From NCBI GenBank assembly GCA_015059015.1, contig SVBG01000002.1, positions 237,636 to 301,635 of the forward strand: a stretch of DNA of 64,000 bases, in the 5' to 3' direction. The position numbers were made by a program, and so were the translations under genes. The DNA comes from Erysipelotrichaceae bacterium (GTDB taxonomy: Bacteria > Bacillota_I > Bacilli_A > ML615J-28 > CAG-313). Shown here piece by piece: positions 8,553-16,778 of the stretch; position 1 is the stretch's first letter, and every line of letters starts with the position of its first letter. The notes under the pieces were generated by a model. It did not search any database, was not told where the DNA came from, and saw only the letters and a list, made by a program, of their open reading frames with translations.

Positions 8553-8808
8553 ATGAAATGTATGGATAGATATGGAAGTGTTTTTGAGAAAATAATAATA
8601 GGAAAATTATTATAATTTAGGTATTTTTTATACCCTCAAAATGTCACTAATAGTGTCATTAATGATGTCACTATGAATGGTAAAATGATAATGAGAAAAT
8701 AGTTTATTATTTGATAAAACAAAAACCTAAGATTACAGTTTTAGACATTTCAAAAAAAATAATAAAACAACAAGAACTGTTAAAAGAATACTCATTAATT
8801 TGAAATAA
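8553..8808 (+). pseudogene. Decayed C-terminus of an AlbA_2/HATPase_c_4-type regulator
   Basis: Pieces of one protein end appear in successive frames: 'DRYGSVFEKI' (compare the family RxGSGxxRI motif), then 'NVTNSVINDVTMNGK', then 'EKIVYYLIKQKPKITVLDISKKI', then 'TTRTVKRILINLK' and a stop at 8806-8808. In order these look like the tail of the schlafen/AlbA-domain regulators, an NVTN-type linker followed by a winged helix. At least two frameshifts separate them and no start site is intact. This accounts for most of the roughly 420 bases between the exporter and the next regulator. The 20-codon ORF at 8553-8615 has no ribosome binding site and is part of the remnant. Confidence 0.5.
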
Positions 8809-8934
8809 AAAAGTTTTAACTTTAATAAAGTATAAACTAAACGTTCCGTTGATAATGTATTACTTTTTAGTCGCTTCACTTTGTGGTGGTTTGATGGTAT
8901 ACTATTAGTGTAATATATATAATTGGAGGAAAAG

Positions 8935-10056
8935 ATGTTAGAAACTGTTGGCGATAATATTAGAAAATTAAGAAAAGAAAGAAATCTTACTCAAGAAGAT
9001 TTAGCTGCAGCAATTAATGTTACAGCTCAAGCTATTTCAAAATGGGAAAATAGTGTTGGACTTCCTGATATATCACAAATCATCCCTCTTGCAACTTTTT
9101 TTGGTGTTAGCACTGATGTTATATTAGGTGTTGTAATAAATGATAGGGAAGATGAAGTAAAGAAGATTATTGATGATTGTAATGAAAAAGCATTAAAATT
9201 AGATAATATTGGAGCATGGCTTTTATTACAAGAAGCTCTTAAAAAATATCCGACTAATTTAATTTTGTTACAAGAAAGCATTGAATATGGTATTGAACTA
9301 GCATATAAAGAGAATTCCACATATAATGAAGAATATGGTGAAATGATATATAGAAAAACAATTAAACAAGTTGATTTAATAGCTAAATATTCTTGTAATA
9401 CAAATGATGTTTTACGTGCTCATATGATTATGGTGCTTTTACATTCATCTTATGGTGATGTAGAAAGTGCTGTGAAACATGCTAATATGTTTCCATGGCG
9501 TGCAGATATGACGGTTGATGCGATGTGTGCTTGGATTAATCATGCATTTAATGAATATAAAATTGAACAAATAAATTTACAAAGGTGCTTACAGCAACAT
9601 CTATTTTCTACGATTAATATATTAGCAATGCTTGGAAATTCATATGAAAGTACAGAAGATTATGAAAGTGCTTTAAAAATGTATTTTAGTGCACTAGATA
9701 TAATTAATTATGTCTTTAAAGAAGATGAATATGTTCCTCAATTATATAAAGTAGAAAATGGTAATATATATTGTTTTATCGCCAGAACTTATATTAAAAT
9801 GAATAATAATGAAGAGTGTTTAAAGTGGCTTGAAAAAATGGTAGAAGTCGAACAAATAACGATACCAAAGAAGAATAAAGATTTTATTGTGAAAAATAAA
9901 TTTCTAGATAAAGCAAATGTTTATAATTTTGCAAAAATTGGTAGCATTCATGGAGATAATAATATTGTTAATTGCTTAACTTTAAGTTGTTTTAAAGATT
10001 TAGAAAAACTTGATAAGTATCAAAAATTATTATTAGTTGCAAAACAGATTTATTAA
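8935..10056 (+). CDS. XRE-family regulator with long helical (TPR-like) C-terminal domain
   Basis: 373 residues. Residues 8-62 are a clear Cro/CI helix-turn-helix ('NIRKLRKERNLTQEDLAAAINVTAQAISKWENS...LPDI'). The remaining ~300 residues are helical, with TPR-like pairs such as 'LAMLGNSYESTEDYESALKMYFSAL'. A TTG at 8923 lies inside the GGAGG ribosome binding site, so ATG 8935 is the start. The promoter has TG-G-TATACT near 8897. HTH-plus-TPR architecture resembles peptide-responsive RRNPP receptors, but many such Firmicutes proteins have no known ligand. It may control the exporter cassette or itself; no evidence decides. Confidence 0.85.
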   Translation: MLETVGDNIRKLRKERNLTQEDLAAAINVTAQAISKWENSVGLPDISQIIPLATFFGVSTDVILGVVINDREDEVKKIIDDCNEKALKLDNIGAWLLLQEALKKYPTNLILLQESIEYGIELAYKENSTYNEEYGEMIYRKTIKQVDLIAKYSCNTNDVLRAHMIMVLLHSSYGDVESAVKHANMFPWRADMTVDAMCAWINHAFNEYKIEQINLQRCLQQHLFSTINILAMLGNSYESTEDYESALKMYFSALDIINYVFKEDEYVPQLYKVENGNIYCFIARTYIKMNNNEECLKWLEKMVEVEQITIPKKNKDFIVKNKFLDKANVYNFAKIGSIHGDNNIVNCLTLSCFKDLEKLDKYQKLLLVAKQIY

Positions 10057-10061
10057 AATAA

Positions 10062-10116
10062 AAAAGTTATAATTCTATTATAGATGTTTATATCTAAAAT
10101 AGATTATAACTTTTTA
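10062..10116 (+). terminator. Terminator after the first XRE regulator
   Basis: A long hairpin pairs AAAAGTTATAAT-type sequence (from 10062) with ATTATAACTTTT (to about 10114) with one bulge, followed by a T-rich tract. Confidence 0.7.
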
Positions 10117-10186
10117 TTTTATCATTTAATTGAATTAATAACTTTTTAAGTATATAATTACAATAAAACACTAATATGAGAGCAAT

Positions 10187-10201
10187 TCTCAATAATTGAG
10201 A
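10187..10201. promoter_or_regulatory. Inverted repeat upstream of the second XRE promoter
   Basis: TCTCAATAATTGAGA has perfect 6-base arms with a 3-base centre. It is nested within a wider ACACTA...TAGTGT inverted repeat (10168-10207), about 20 bases before the -35. It could be an operator or a small hairpin; no function is assigned. Confidence 0.4.
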
Positions 10202-10223
10202 TAGTGTATCTTAAATTGTGGGG

Positions 10224-10273
10224 TGGACTAAAGATAAATTATATATTATAATGTTTGTGTAAACTAGTTTACA
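10224..10273 (+). promoter_or_regulatory. Promoter and 16-bp palindromic operator of the second XRE gene
   Basis: TGGACT (10224-10229), a 17-base spacer and TATAAT (10247-10252) make a fair promoter. The perfect palindrome TGTAAACTAGTTTACA (10258-10273) lies over the expected transcription start. That is where a repressor site would block initiation, so autoregulation by the encoded XRE protein is likely but unproven. Confidence 0.6.
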
Positions 10274-10317
10274 ATGTAAATGGCCAATTACATATATATT
10301 AATAAAGGAGAGAAAAT

Positions 10318-11400
10318 ATGAATTTAGGAAATAATATTAAATTTTATCGTACACAAAAAAAGATGACTCAAGAAGAGTTAGCAGAATTACTTGGTACAAC
10401 TTCAAAGTCGGTTTCAAGATGGGAACAAAGTATTACATACCCTGATATTAGTTTATTACCTTTTATCGCAAATATTTTTGAAATAACTGTAGATGAATTA
10501 TTAGGTGTGGAAAAAATTAATCAAAGCGAGTTTGTAAAAGAACTTAATAAAAAAGCTTTAGAATATCAAAAGAATTATGATTTAGATGGTGAACTTACAC
10601 TTTGGCAAGATGCTTACAAAAAGTTACCTAATAATGAAGAGATAAAGTATAATTTAATTTCTATTATGGTAACAATTAATATCGTTAATAATAGATTAAT
10701 ATATATAAATGATGTAGTTAAACTATCAGAAAGTATTCTTGAAAAATCAACAGATAATTTAATGAGACTAAAAGTTACCGAATGTCTAGTATCTTTATAT
10801 TCACAAATGGATGAAATTGAAATGGCAGAATATTATGCTAAACAACTACCTTCAAGTTTATTCCTTAATAGTAATGTTGTTAAAACTAGATATTTAAAGG
10901 GTGATAAACTATTAAACTTAATTCAATATAATACTAGTGAATTTATTAATGAGATTATGAGAGAATCAGAAAAGGTTTTATTCGATAATGGAATTAATTG
11001 TTCTAATGTGTATAAAAAAGAATACTTAGAAAGATTAATAAAAGTGAGTGAATTAATTTTTGTTAAAGATGGTGATTTTGGTTTTAATGCAGTGCCTTTT
11101 ATCTTTTATTATATAGAACTTTTAAAACTAGAAATTAAAACGAGTTGTGATAATAATAAGATAGTAAGTTATTTAAAGAATTTAAATGAACCACTTAATT
11201 ATATTATTAATTTTAAACCTCATAAGATTAAATCCCCATTTATGAGTAAATTAGAATGTAATTCTATTGGTGGATATTCAGTTGCTATTAATGATTTAAA
11301 AAATAATATTATAAAGGAATTAAATAATGAGTTATTTAATAATTATCAAAAATTAGCTGAGTATCAAGAAATTATTGATAAAGTAATGAATATGAAATAA
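10318..11400 (+). CDS. Second XRE-family regulator with long helical C-terminal domain
   Basis: 360 residues. The N-terminal helix-turn-helix ('NIKFYRTQKKMTQEELAELLGTTSKSVSRWEQS...YPDI') is typical of Cro/CI proteins. Residues 75-360 are helical, resembling the tail of the neighbouring regulator, though sequence similarity there is low. The ATG follows AAAGGAG. A perfect 16-bp palindrome overlaps its predicted transcription start. It is probably a paralogue of, or functional partner to, the 8935 gene. Ligand and targets are unknown. Confidence 0.85.
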   Translation: MNLGNNIKFYRTQKKMTQEELAELLGTTSKSVSRWEQSITYPDISLLPFIANIFEITVDELLGVEKINQSEFVKELNKKALEYQKNYDLDGELTLWQDAYKKLPNNEEIKYNLISIMVTINIVNNRLIYINDVVKLSESILEKSTDNLMRLKVTECLVSLYSQMDEIEMAEYYAKQLPSSLFLNSNVVKTRYLKGDKLLNLIQYNTSEFINEIMRESEKVLFDNGINCSNVYKKEYLERLIKVSELIFVKDGDFGFNAVPFIFYYIELLKLEIKTSCDNNKIVSYLKNLNEPLNYIINFKPHKIKSPFMSKLECNSIGGYSVAINDLKNNIIKELNNELFNNYQKLAEYQEIIDKVMNMK

Positions 11401-11409
11401 TTAATATTT

Positions 11410-11466
11410 AAGTAACTATCATTTAATTAAAAGTAACTACCTATTTTTAAACTCTTAATATATAAT
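11410..11466 (+). promoter_or_regulatory. Candidate activator site and -10 element before the lipoprotein gene
   Basis: The direct repeat AAGTAACTA occurs at 11410-11418 and 11431-11439, two helical turns (21 bases) apart. TATAAT at 11461-11466 has no recognisable -35 at the right distance. Phased direct repeats replacing a -35 suggest an activator-dependent promoter. The activator cannot be named. Confidence 0.45.
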
Positions 11467-11530
11467 GTTAGTAAAGATAAAAGTTAAAAATTTATCTTTT
11501 TATAATAAATAAACTACAAGGAGGAACATT

Positions 11531-12394
11531 ATGATTAAAAGATTATTTATTATTTTATTATTTATGGTTGGTTTATTTTTTAATGTGAGTTGTGACAATA
11601 TTACTTTTGAATATAAAGAACCAGAGAAAATTACATTTGAAAGCGGAATAGAATCTTTAAAGGAAGTTAAAAACTTTTCTGTTAATCTTGATATGAAAAC
11701 TATTTATGAAGGTGAAATAGTTGAAAAGATGTGCCTAGTAAATGTTTTAGTTCAAGATAATATGCAAAAAATTGAAATAACAGAAAGTGGATTTGTGTAT
11801 ACATTTTATACATTAATTGAAACTACTGATGAAGAAAAAGAATTATACATTATATTTGATCCAAGTATGTTTGATATGGATTATTCAGGAAATGTAAAAA
11901 TATCTTTAACTGAAATAAAGGAATTATTTTTTGATATAATATCTGAAGAAGTTAACCATGACGCTGCTATTAATGAAACAGAAGAAATATTAGCGGTAAT
12001 TGCAGATTTAACAAGTTTCTTTACAACTTTTAAAGATGAATATTTTGATGAATCTAATATTGAAGATTATGATTACATTTTTAATGAAACTGGAAAAGAA
12101 GAATTTAAAGTTGTAATGAATGAATTTATTGAAGTAATATCGGGTGATCCTACAATCTCTGAAAAAATAGATGTTGATATAGATGTTACTGCTAAAGTAA
12201 ATGATAAATATATTACTAATATTGTAGTTGATTTAATTGGTAATAATATTGATGATGGTGAAACAGAGATAATTAGATTTGATACTTTATTTGAACAATT
12301 TGGTGAAGTAGAAATTACTCTACCACAAGATGTAATTACATTTGATGAATTTATGGAACTACTTCAAGGTAGTGGATCAGTAGAAGTTGCATAA
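11531..12394 (+). CDS. Putative lipoprotein of unknown function
   Basis: 287 residues. It begins with a lipoprotein signal peptide (MIKR, then a hydrophobic run) and lipobox 'FNVSC' with Cys21. The mature part is acidic, with alternating strands and helices, and resembles LolA/LppX-like lipoproteins only loosely ('SLKEVKNFSVNLDMKTIYEGEIVEKM'). Its start follows GGAGG at a good distance. It stands alone between a candidate activator-controlled promoter and its own terminator. It is anchored outside the membrane; function unknown. Confidence 0.75.
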   Translation: MIKRLFIILLFMVGLFFNVSCDNITFEYKEPEKITFESGIESLKEVKNFSVNLDMKTIYEGEIVEKMCLVNVLVQDNMQKIEITESGFVYTFYTLIETTDEEKELYIIFDPSMFDMDYSGNVKISLTEIKELFFDIISEEVNHDAAINETEEILAVIADLTSFFTTFKDEYFDESNIEDYDYIFNETGKEEFKVVMNEFIEVISGDPTISEKIDVDIDVTAKVNDKYITNIVVDLIGNNIDDGETEIIRFDTLFEQFGEVEITLPQDVITFDEFMELLQGSGSVEVA

Positions 12395-12398
12395 AATT

Positions 12399-12428
12399 AA
12401 TCAGTTAGATTTTTCTAACTGATTTTTT
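12399..12428 (+). terminator. Terminator after the lipoprotein gene
   Basis: A perfect 9-bp stem (ATCAGTTAG / CTAACTGAT) has a 6-base loop and is followed by six T residues. Confidence 0.85.
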
Positions 12429-12444
12429 AAAGAATATATTTAAA

Positions 12445-12473
12445 TTGAATAATAAAATAAAAAATAGTATAAT
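12445..12473 (+). promoter_or_regulatory. Promoter of the sigma factor gene
   Basis: TTGAAT (12445-12450), 17 bases, TATAAT (12468-12473). The gene starts about 60 bases after the predicted transcription start. Confidence 0.65.
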
Positions 12474-12539
12474 AAATTTATAAAAAAGTGCGAAAAAAAC
12501 TTTTACTTTTGCAACTATATAAGTGAAGAGGTAAAATAT

Positions 12540-14153
12540 ATGAATAATTTAAGCAAAAATGAACTTAAAGAAAAAGTAGTAGATTATGCAGAAAAAGTAT
12601 TTTTCTTTTGTGTAAAAAGATGTAATTCTAGAATGGATGCAGAAGACTTATCACAAACAATACTTTTAGAAGTTTTAGAAAATATCGATAAAGGTGCACA
12701 TATCGATAATATGGACTTCTATATTTGGGGAGTATGTAAAAATCAATACAACATGTATTTAAGAAGAACTATTAAAAATAGAAATAATCTTGAATTAAAT
12801 GAAGAAGAAATTAATATATATAGTGATAATTCTAAAACACCTCTTGAAGAGCTTTTAGAAGATGAAAAGATAAGAAAGATGAATAGTGCAATTAAGTTAC
12901 TTAGTAAGGACTATGCTGAAATACTTTACGCTTATTATATAGAAGATAAAACTTTAAAGTTTATTGCGGAAGAATTAAAGTTACCTCTTGGAACAGTCGG
13001 AAGAAGACTGTCAGATATTAGAAAAAAGTTGAAGGAGTATATAGATATGGAAAGATTAAATGGTAAAAAGGCTTATGTGCCTAAAAACTTTCAGGTAGTT
13101 CAAAGTTTTAGTGGGAATTTAAGTTTTAACCCAAGTAAAGTTGTATATCCATTATTAATTAAAAATTTATTATATCATTCATATGGAATTGAATGTAGTA
13201 TTGAAGATTATTCAATTGAACTTGGAATTGCTAGACCTTATATTGAAGATTATGTTAAAGAATTAGTTAATAAAGATTTTTTAATTAAATTAGAAAATGG
13301 AAAATATTTAACTAATATTGCTTTTATTAATAAAAAAGAAAGAAGAGAAATTTTAGATTTCGCAAGAGAGAATATTTCTGGATATTATAATGCAATTGTA
13401 AACTTTACAAAAGAAAATTTAGAATTTTATAAATCATTGCTTGATGAAACCGATGCACTTGATGAACATTTAATGTGGTCATTTATTTGTTTAACAATGG
13501 TTATTGCAGAAAATGTGTTAAGAACTGATTTTACACTTAGAAATGATGGAACAAATTGGGATGTTATATTATTAGAAACGCTTGATAAATTATATAATGA
13601 TGAATTCTTTATTTCATTTAATGGACGTAATGGTGATTATAATGGTCGTCATTTATGTGCTTATGCATTTCCTGCAGATCATTGGAAAGAAGATGGTGGA
13701 GCCTCTGATGTAATTGCTTATAATAATGCTTTAACAGGAACATATGATTTAAATATTTTATATGAAGTATTAATTAAAAATACAAAGTATAGCGAGATGG
13801 ATGAAGAAAATAAAGTAAGTGTAGACAAATATGTTGAAATGGGAGCATTTACTATTGTTGATGATAGTATTAAAGTTAATATTCCAGTAATAACGATTGA
13901 AAATTATAAAGAATTAAAGAACAAAATTACTAGCGATGAATCATTAATTTCTGCATATAAAGAGTTATATAATGGAATATATATGAAAGTAAGAAATCTA
14001 ATCCCTAGTTATTTAGAAAAACAAACTCCATTTATTATTCAAGCAATCTTACTTGATCGTTCTTTAATTTTACATAGAGCATTTGAAGAAGGTATTATTA
14101 AAGCTGATAAGTCAAGAAAAGTATTTATTTATAATGGTGTTATTATAAAATAG
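12540..14153 (+). CDS. ECF-type sigma factor with a ~370-residue C-terminal extension
   Basis: 537 residues. Residues 12-80 match sigma region 2 ('DAEDLSQTILLEVLENI...FYIWGVCKNQYNMYLRR'). Residues 105-160 match region 4 ('LSKDYAEILYAYYIEDKTLKFIAEELKLPLGTVGRRLSDIRKKL'). ECF sigmas are normally about 180 residues. Here a winged-helix-like block (about 200-260) and a large unrecognised domain with conserved-looking aromatic motifs ('HLCAYAFPADHWKEDGG') follow. No anti-sigma gene is adjacent. The extension may be a built-in sensor or inhibitor, as in other ECF groups with C-terminal extensions. The caspase-like gene is next, but a terminator separates them. Confidence 0.8.
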   Translation: MNNLSKNELKEKVVDYAEKVFFFCVKRCNSRMDAEDLSQTILLEVLENIDKGAHIDNMDFYIWGVCKNQYNMYLRRTIKNRNNLELNEEEINIYSDNSKTPLEELLEDEKIRKMNSAIKLLSKDYAEILYAYYIEDKTLKFIAEELKLPLGTVGRRLSDIRKKLKEYIDMERLNGKKAYVPKNFQVVQSFSGNLSFNPSKVVYPLLIKNLLYHSYGIECSIEDYSIELGIARPYIEDYVKELVNKDFLIKLENGKYLTNIAFINKKERREILDFARENISGYYNAIVNFTKENLEFYKSLLDETDALDEHLMWSFICLTMVIAENVLRTDFTLRNDGTNWDVILLETLDKLYNDEFFISFNGRNGDYNGRHLCAYAFPADHWKEDGGASDVIAYNNALTGTYDLNILYEVLIKNTKYSEMDEENKVSVDKYVEMGAFTIVDDSIKVNIPVITIENYKELKNKITSDESLISAYKELYNGIYMKVRNLIPSYLEKQTPFIIQAILLDRSLILHRAFEEGIIKADKSRKVFIYNGVIIK

Positions 14154-14185
14154 ATATATATAAATTATCCTCTTATTTATAATTA

Positions 14186-14222
14186 AAAGCATCATTAGTC
14201 TTAAAAGATTAATGATGCTTTA
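14186..14222 (+). terminator. Terminator after the sigma factor gene
   Basis: AAAGCATCATTAGTCTT pairs with AGATTAATGATGCTTT (one G-T pair) around a short A-rich loop and is followed by T residues. Confidence 0.75.
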
Positions 14223-14308
14223 ATGCTTATTAACTCCAATTATGTATTAATTATGATATAATTAAAATAATCTTGTAAGTTTAATGCGAAGTAGTGGAGG
14301 AATAATTT

Positions 14309-14827
14309 ATGTCTAATAAAGTAAAAATACTATGTTTTGATGATGCGCTTGAAGCAATAACAATAAGAAGTGTTCTAGAAAGTTTTGATGCAAAGGTAGA
14401 AATTGCTTATATTGGTAGACCTAATGCTTTTATTGAAGAATTGAATAATTCAGATGATTATAAGTATATTATTTTTTCAGGTCATGGTGATAATAAGTTT
14501 ATTATGCCAGTACTTGCAGAAGAAATATATGTAGAAGATGAACCTAAGGATATAACAAGTGAAGTAATTAAGGAAAAGATTAATATTAATAATAAAATAA
14601 TAATTTCTATGTGCTGCAATACTGGTACTACTAATATTGCTGAATCATTTATTCAAAAAGGGAATACTTATATTGCACCAAGTGACTTTATAGAAGGTAC
14701 TGCTGCTTTATTTTTTGTTATTAAATTCTTCTACGAACATTTTGTTTTGAAGAAATCAATTGTTGATTCGTATAATAATTCAATAATAAATGATGATGAA
14801 ACAAGATTATATAAATTATTTAAATAA
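14309..14827 (+). CDS. Small caspase/CHAT-like (clan CD) protein
   Basis: 172 residues. 'KYIIFSGHGD' (His59) and 'KIIISMCCNTGTTNIAES' (Cys103 aligning with the CHAT SACNTG motif) form the His/Cys dyad pattern of clan CD peptidases. 'GTAALFFVIKFFYEHF' fits the helix after the active site in CHAT domains. There is no signal peptide or extra domain, so it is a bare protease-sized fold. The ATG follows GGAGG and an extended -10 (TGATATAAT). It sits next to the sigma factor with the long extension. An activity on that protein is only a possibility. Family-level call from motifs. Confidence 0.65.
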   Translation: MSNKVKILCFDDALEAITIRSVLESFDAKVEIAYIGRPNAFIEELNNSDDYKYIIFSGHGDNKFIMPVLAEEIYVEDEPKDITSEVIKEKININNKIIISMCCNTGTTNIAESFIQKGNTYIAPSDFIEGTAALFFVIKFFYEHFVLKKSIVDSYNNSIINDDETRLYKLFK

Positions 14828-14907
14828 TAAAATATAAAATTTAATTAAAAATTATTTTCATAAAAAGTATTTTTTTCTTACAAATGTTAATAATAATGTT
14901 GAAAGTG

Positions 14908-14936
14908 TTGAAATTATTTATATTTTATGATACAAT
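14908..14936 (+). promoter_or_regulatory. Promoter of the riboswitch-controlled transporter operon
   Basis: TTGAAA (14908-14913), 17 bases, TACAAT (14931-14936), with an extended TG before the -10. The aptamer begins within about 15 bases of the -10. Confidence 0.75.
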
Positions 14937-14948
14937 AATGTTGTATAC

Positions 14949-15046
14949 AAAAGGGAGTAGAAACCATTTAGTTTCATAAATGGAGTGTGGCTCATCAATA
15001 CAGTGGAAACACTCGGGCGCATTTGAAATTTCGAGACTTTTACCTA
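14949..15046 (+). promoter_or_regulatory. yybP-ykoY-type (Mn2+) riboswitch
   Basis: The leader contains the conserved order GGGAGTAG ... CATCAATACA ... CGGGCGCAT ... GAGACTTTTACC, which I recognise as the yybP-ykoY aptamer. P1 is formed by AAAAG at 14949-14953 with CTTTT at 15037-15041. The same CTTTTACC segment is the 5' arm of the terminator that follows. Metal binding that stabilises P1 should therefore prevent termination (ON switch). The class senses Mn2+ in studied cases. A covariance-model search would confirm it. Confidence 0.75.
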
Positions 15047-15073
15047 ATTAGTTTTAGGTAGGAGTCTCTTTTT
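15033..15073 (+). terminator. Riboswitch expression-platform terminator
   Basis: A 15-bp stem (15033-15047 with 15054-15068, two G-T pairs) is followed by TTTTT. Its 5' arm overlaps the 3' side of aptamer P1. Confidence 0.85.
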
Positions 15074-15162
15074 ATTTTATAATTAAATAGTTTTTAGGTG
15101 GAGTCTGTCAAATATAACGGGTGGATTCTATTTGCCATTTTTTAGTTTTGAAAGGAGAAATT

Positions 15163-16761
15163 ATGGGAATAGATAACATTTTAAATTTAATTGCCGGATT
15201 AGCGTTGTTTTTACTTGGGATGAATTCTATGGGTAGTGGTTTAGAAAATGCCTGTGGGAATAAAATGAAAACAATTTTAGAAAAATTAACAGCTAATCGG
15301 TTTTTAGGAGTAATTGTCGGAGCATTAATTACAATGGTAATTCAATCATCTTCTGCAACTACAGTAATGGTAGTAGGATTTGTAAATGCAGGAATGATGA
15401 CATTGTCTCAAGCTGTTTGGATTATTATGGGTGCAAACATTGGTACAACAATTACAGGTCAATTAATTGCGCTTGATATTGGATTTATTGCGCCAATATT
15501 TGCGGTTATTGGTGTTATTATGATTGTATTTTTAAAGAAAGCTACATTAAATGAAATTGGTAAAATATTATGTGGTTTTGGTGTTCTTTTTATTGGTATG
15601 GATATGATGAGTTCTGCTATGGCACCATTAAGAGATATGCCTGAGTTTGTGAGTTTAATGACTAAATTTTCAAATCCAATTTTAGGAATACTTGCAGGTA
15701 TGGTGTTTACGATAATTATTCAATCATCATCAGCATCAGTTGGTATTTTACAAGCTTTAGCAATAAGCGGTGCTATAGGACTTGAAAGTGCAGTATTTGT
15801 ATTATTTGGACAAAACATTGGTACTTGTGTTACTGCATTACTTGCATCAGCGGGAACAAATAGAAATGCGAAAAGAACAACACTTATTCATTTTATCTTT
15901 AACTTTACAGGTACTGTGTTATTTACTGTTTTATGTTTAGTTACCCCATTAACTACTTTAGTGAAGAAAATATCTGGAGATAATCCATCTCAACAAATTG
16001 CTAATATGCATACGATATTTAATGTTGCTACAACACTGTTACTTTTACCACTTGGTTCATATTTAGTTAAGCTTGCAAATATTATATTACCAGACAAAGT
16101 GATTGAAAGTGAATCTATATTTAAATATCTTGGTCATGATATAAATACAAAAGTTGGTGGTACGGCGATACATTTAGAAAATACTAGATTAGAAATTAAT
16201 AGAATTTATGAATTGTCGATTGAAAACTTAAACAATAGTATTAATTATTTATTAGGAGAAAAAGTAGATACTAGTGATATATTAGAAAAAGAAGATTTAA
16301 TTGATAAGTTAAATGAGGGTATAACAAAAGAAATTACTGATTGTATTTCTCATGAGTCAAATCATGCAGTTAGTGAAAGCTATAGTGCATATTTAAATAT
16401 AACTCACAATATTGAAAGATTAAGTGACCATGCAGTTAATTTAATGGAATATGGAAATGAGTTTAGAGAAAGAAATATAATTATAAATAAAATAGTTAAA
16501 GAAGAGATTAAAACATATAAAGAAATTATTAATCAAATGTTGGATATAAGTATGGATCCTTTAAAACTTAATGAAGTTGAACAATTAGAAGATAGAACAG
16601 ATAAAATGACCATTGAATATAAAGCAAATATGGTAAAACGATTAAGTACATCAATTTGTACAGCAGAAGGGTCAATAATTTATTCAAATATCTTAATTAA
16701 CTTTGAAAGATTAGGAGATCATTTATTAAATATTTCGCAAAACATATCAAAAATTAAATAA
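15163..16761 (+). CDS. Na+/phosphate cotransporter family protein with PhoU-like tail
   Basis: 532 residues. The membrane part carries the duplicated Na/Pi cotransporter signature: 'VIQSSSATTVMVVGF' near residue 60 and 'IIQSSSASVGILQAL' near 190, each followed by 'GANIGTT' or 'GQNIGTC'. The C-terminal ~200 residues are charged and helical with PhoU-like repeats ('HNIERLSDHAVNLMEYG', 'INFERLGDHLLNISQNI'). An upstream start at 15121 has no ribosome binding site; ATG 15163 follows AAAGGAG. It lies behind the Mn-type riboswitch and 17 bases before the exchanger. Direction of phosphate movement and the link to Mn2+ are not shown. Confidence 0.88.
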   Translation: MGIDNILNLIAGLALFLLGMNSMGSGLENACGNKMKTILEKLTANRFLGVIVGALITMVIQSSSATTVMVVGFVNAGMMTLSQAVWIIMGANIGTTITGQLIALDIGFIAPIFAVIGVIMIVFLKKATLNEIGKILCGFGVLFIGMDMMSSAMAPLRDMPEFVSLMTKFSNPILGILAGMVFTIIIQSSSASVGILQALAISGAIGLESAVFVLFGQNIGTCVTALLASAGTNRNAKRTTLIHFIFNFTGTVLFTVLCLVTPLTTLVKKISGDNPSQQIANMHTIFNVATTLLLLPLGSYLVKLANIILPDKVIESESIFKYLGHDINTKVGGTAIHLENTRLEINRIYELSIENLNNSINYLLGEKVDTSDILEKEDLIDKLNEGITKEITDCISHESNHAVSESYSAYLNITHNIERLSDHAVNLMEYGNEFRERNIIINKIVKEEIKTYKEIINQMLDISMDPLKLNEVEQLEDRTDKMTIEYKANMVKRLSTSICTAEGSIIYSNILINFERLGDHLLNISQNISKIK

Positions 16762-16778
16762 TAAAGGAGAATTTTAAA

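Noticed and set aside
8553-8615. Second 20-codon small peptide gene after the exporter
   Set aside because: No ribosome binding site, and its residues fit a decayed regulator remnant.
8923-8934. TTG/GTG/ATG starts lying inside ribosome binding sites (also near 18020, 24170, 26406, 35594, 45763, 50789, 54538)
   Set aside because: Each overlaps the GGAGG or equivalent site of a better placed downstream ATG, so the later ATG was chosen.
11410-11439. LytTR-type activator site
   Set aside because: Spacing of the 9-base repeats fits, but the sequence does not match the LytTR consensus on either strand.
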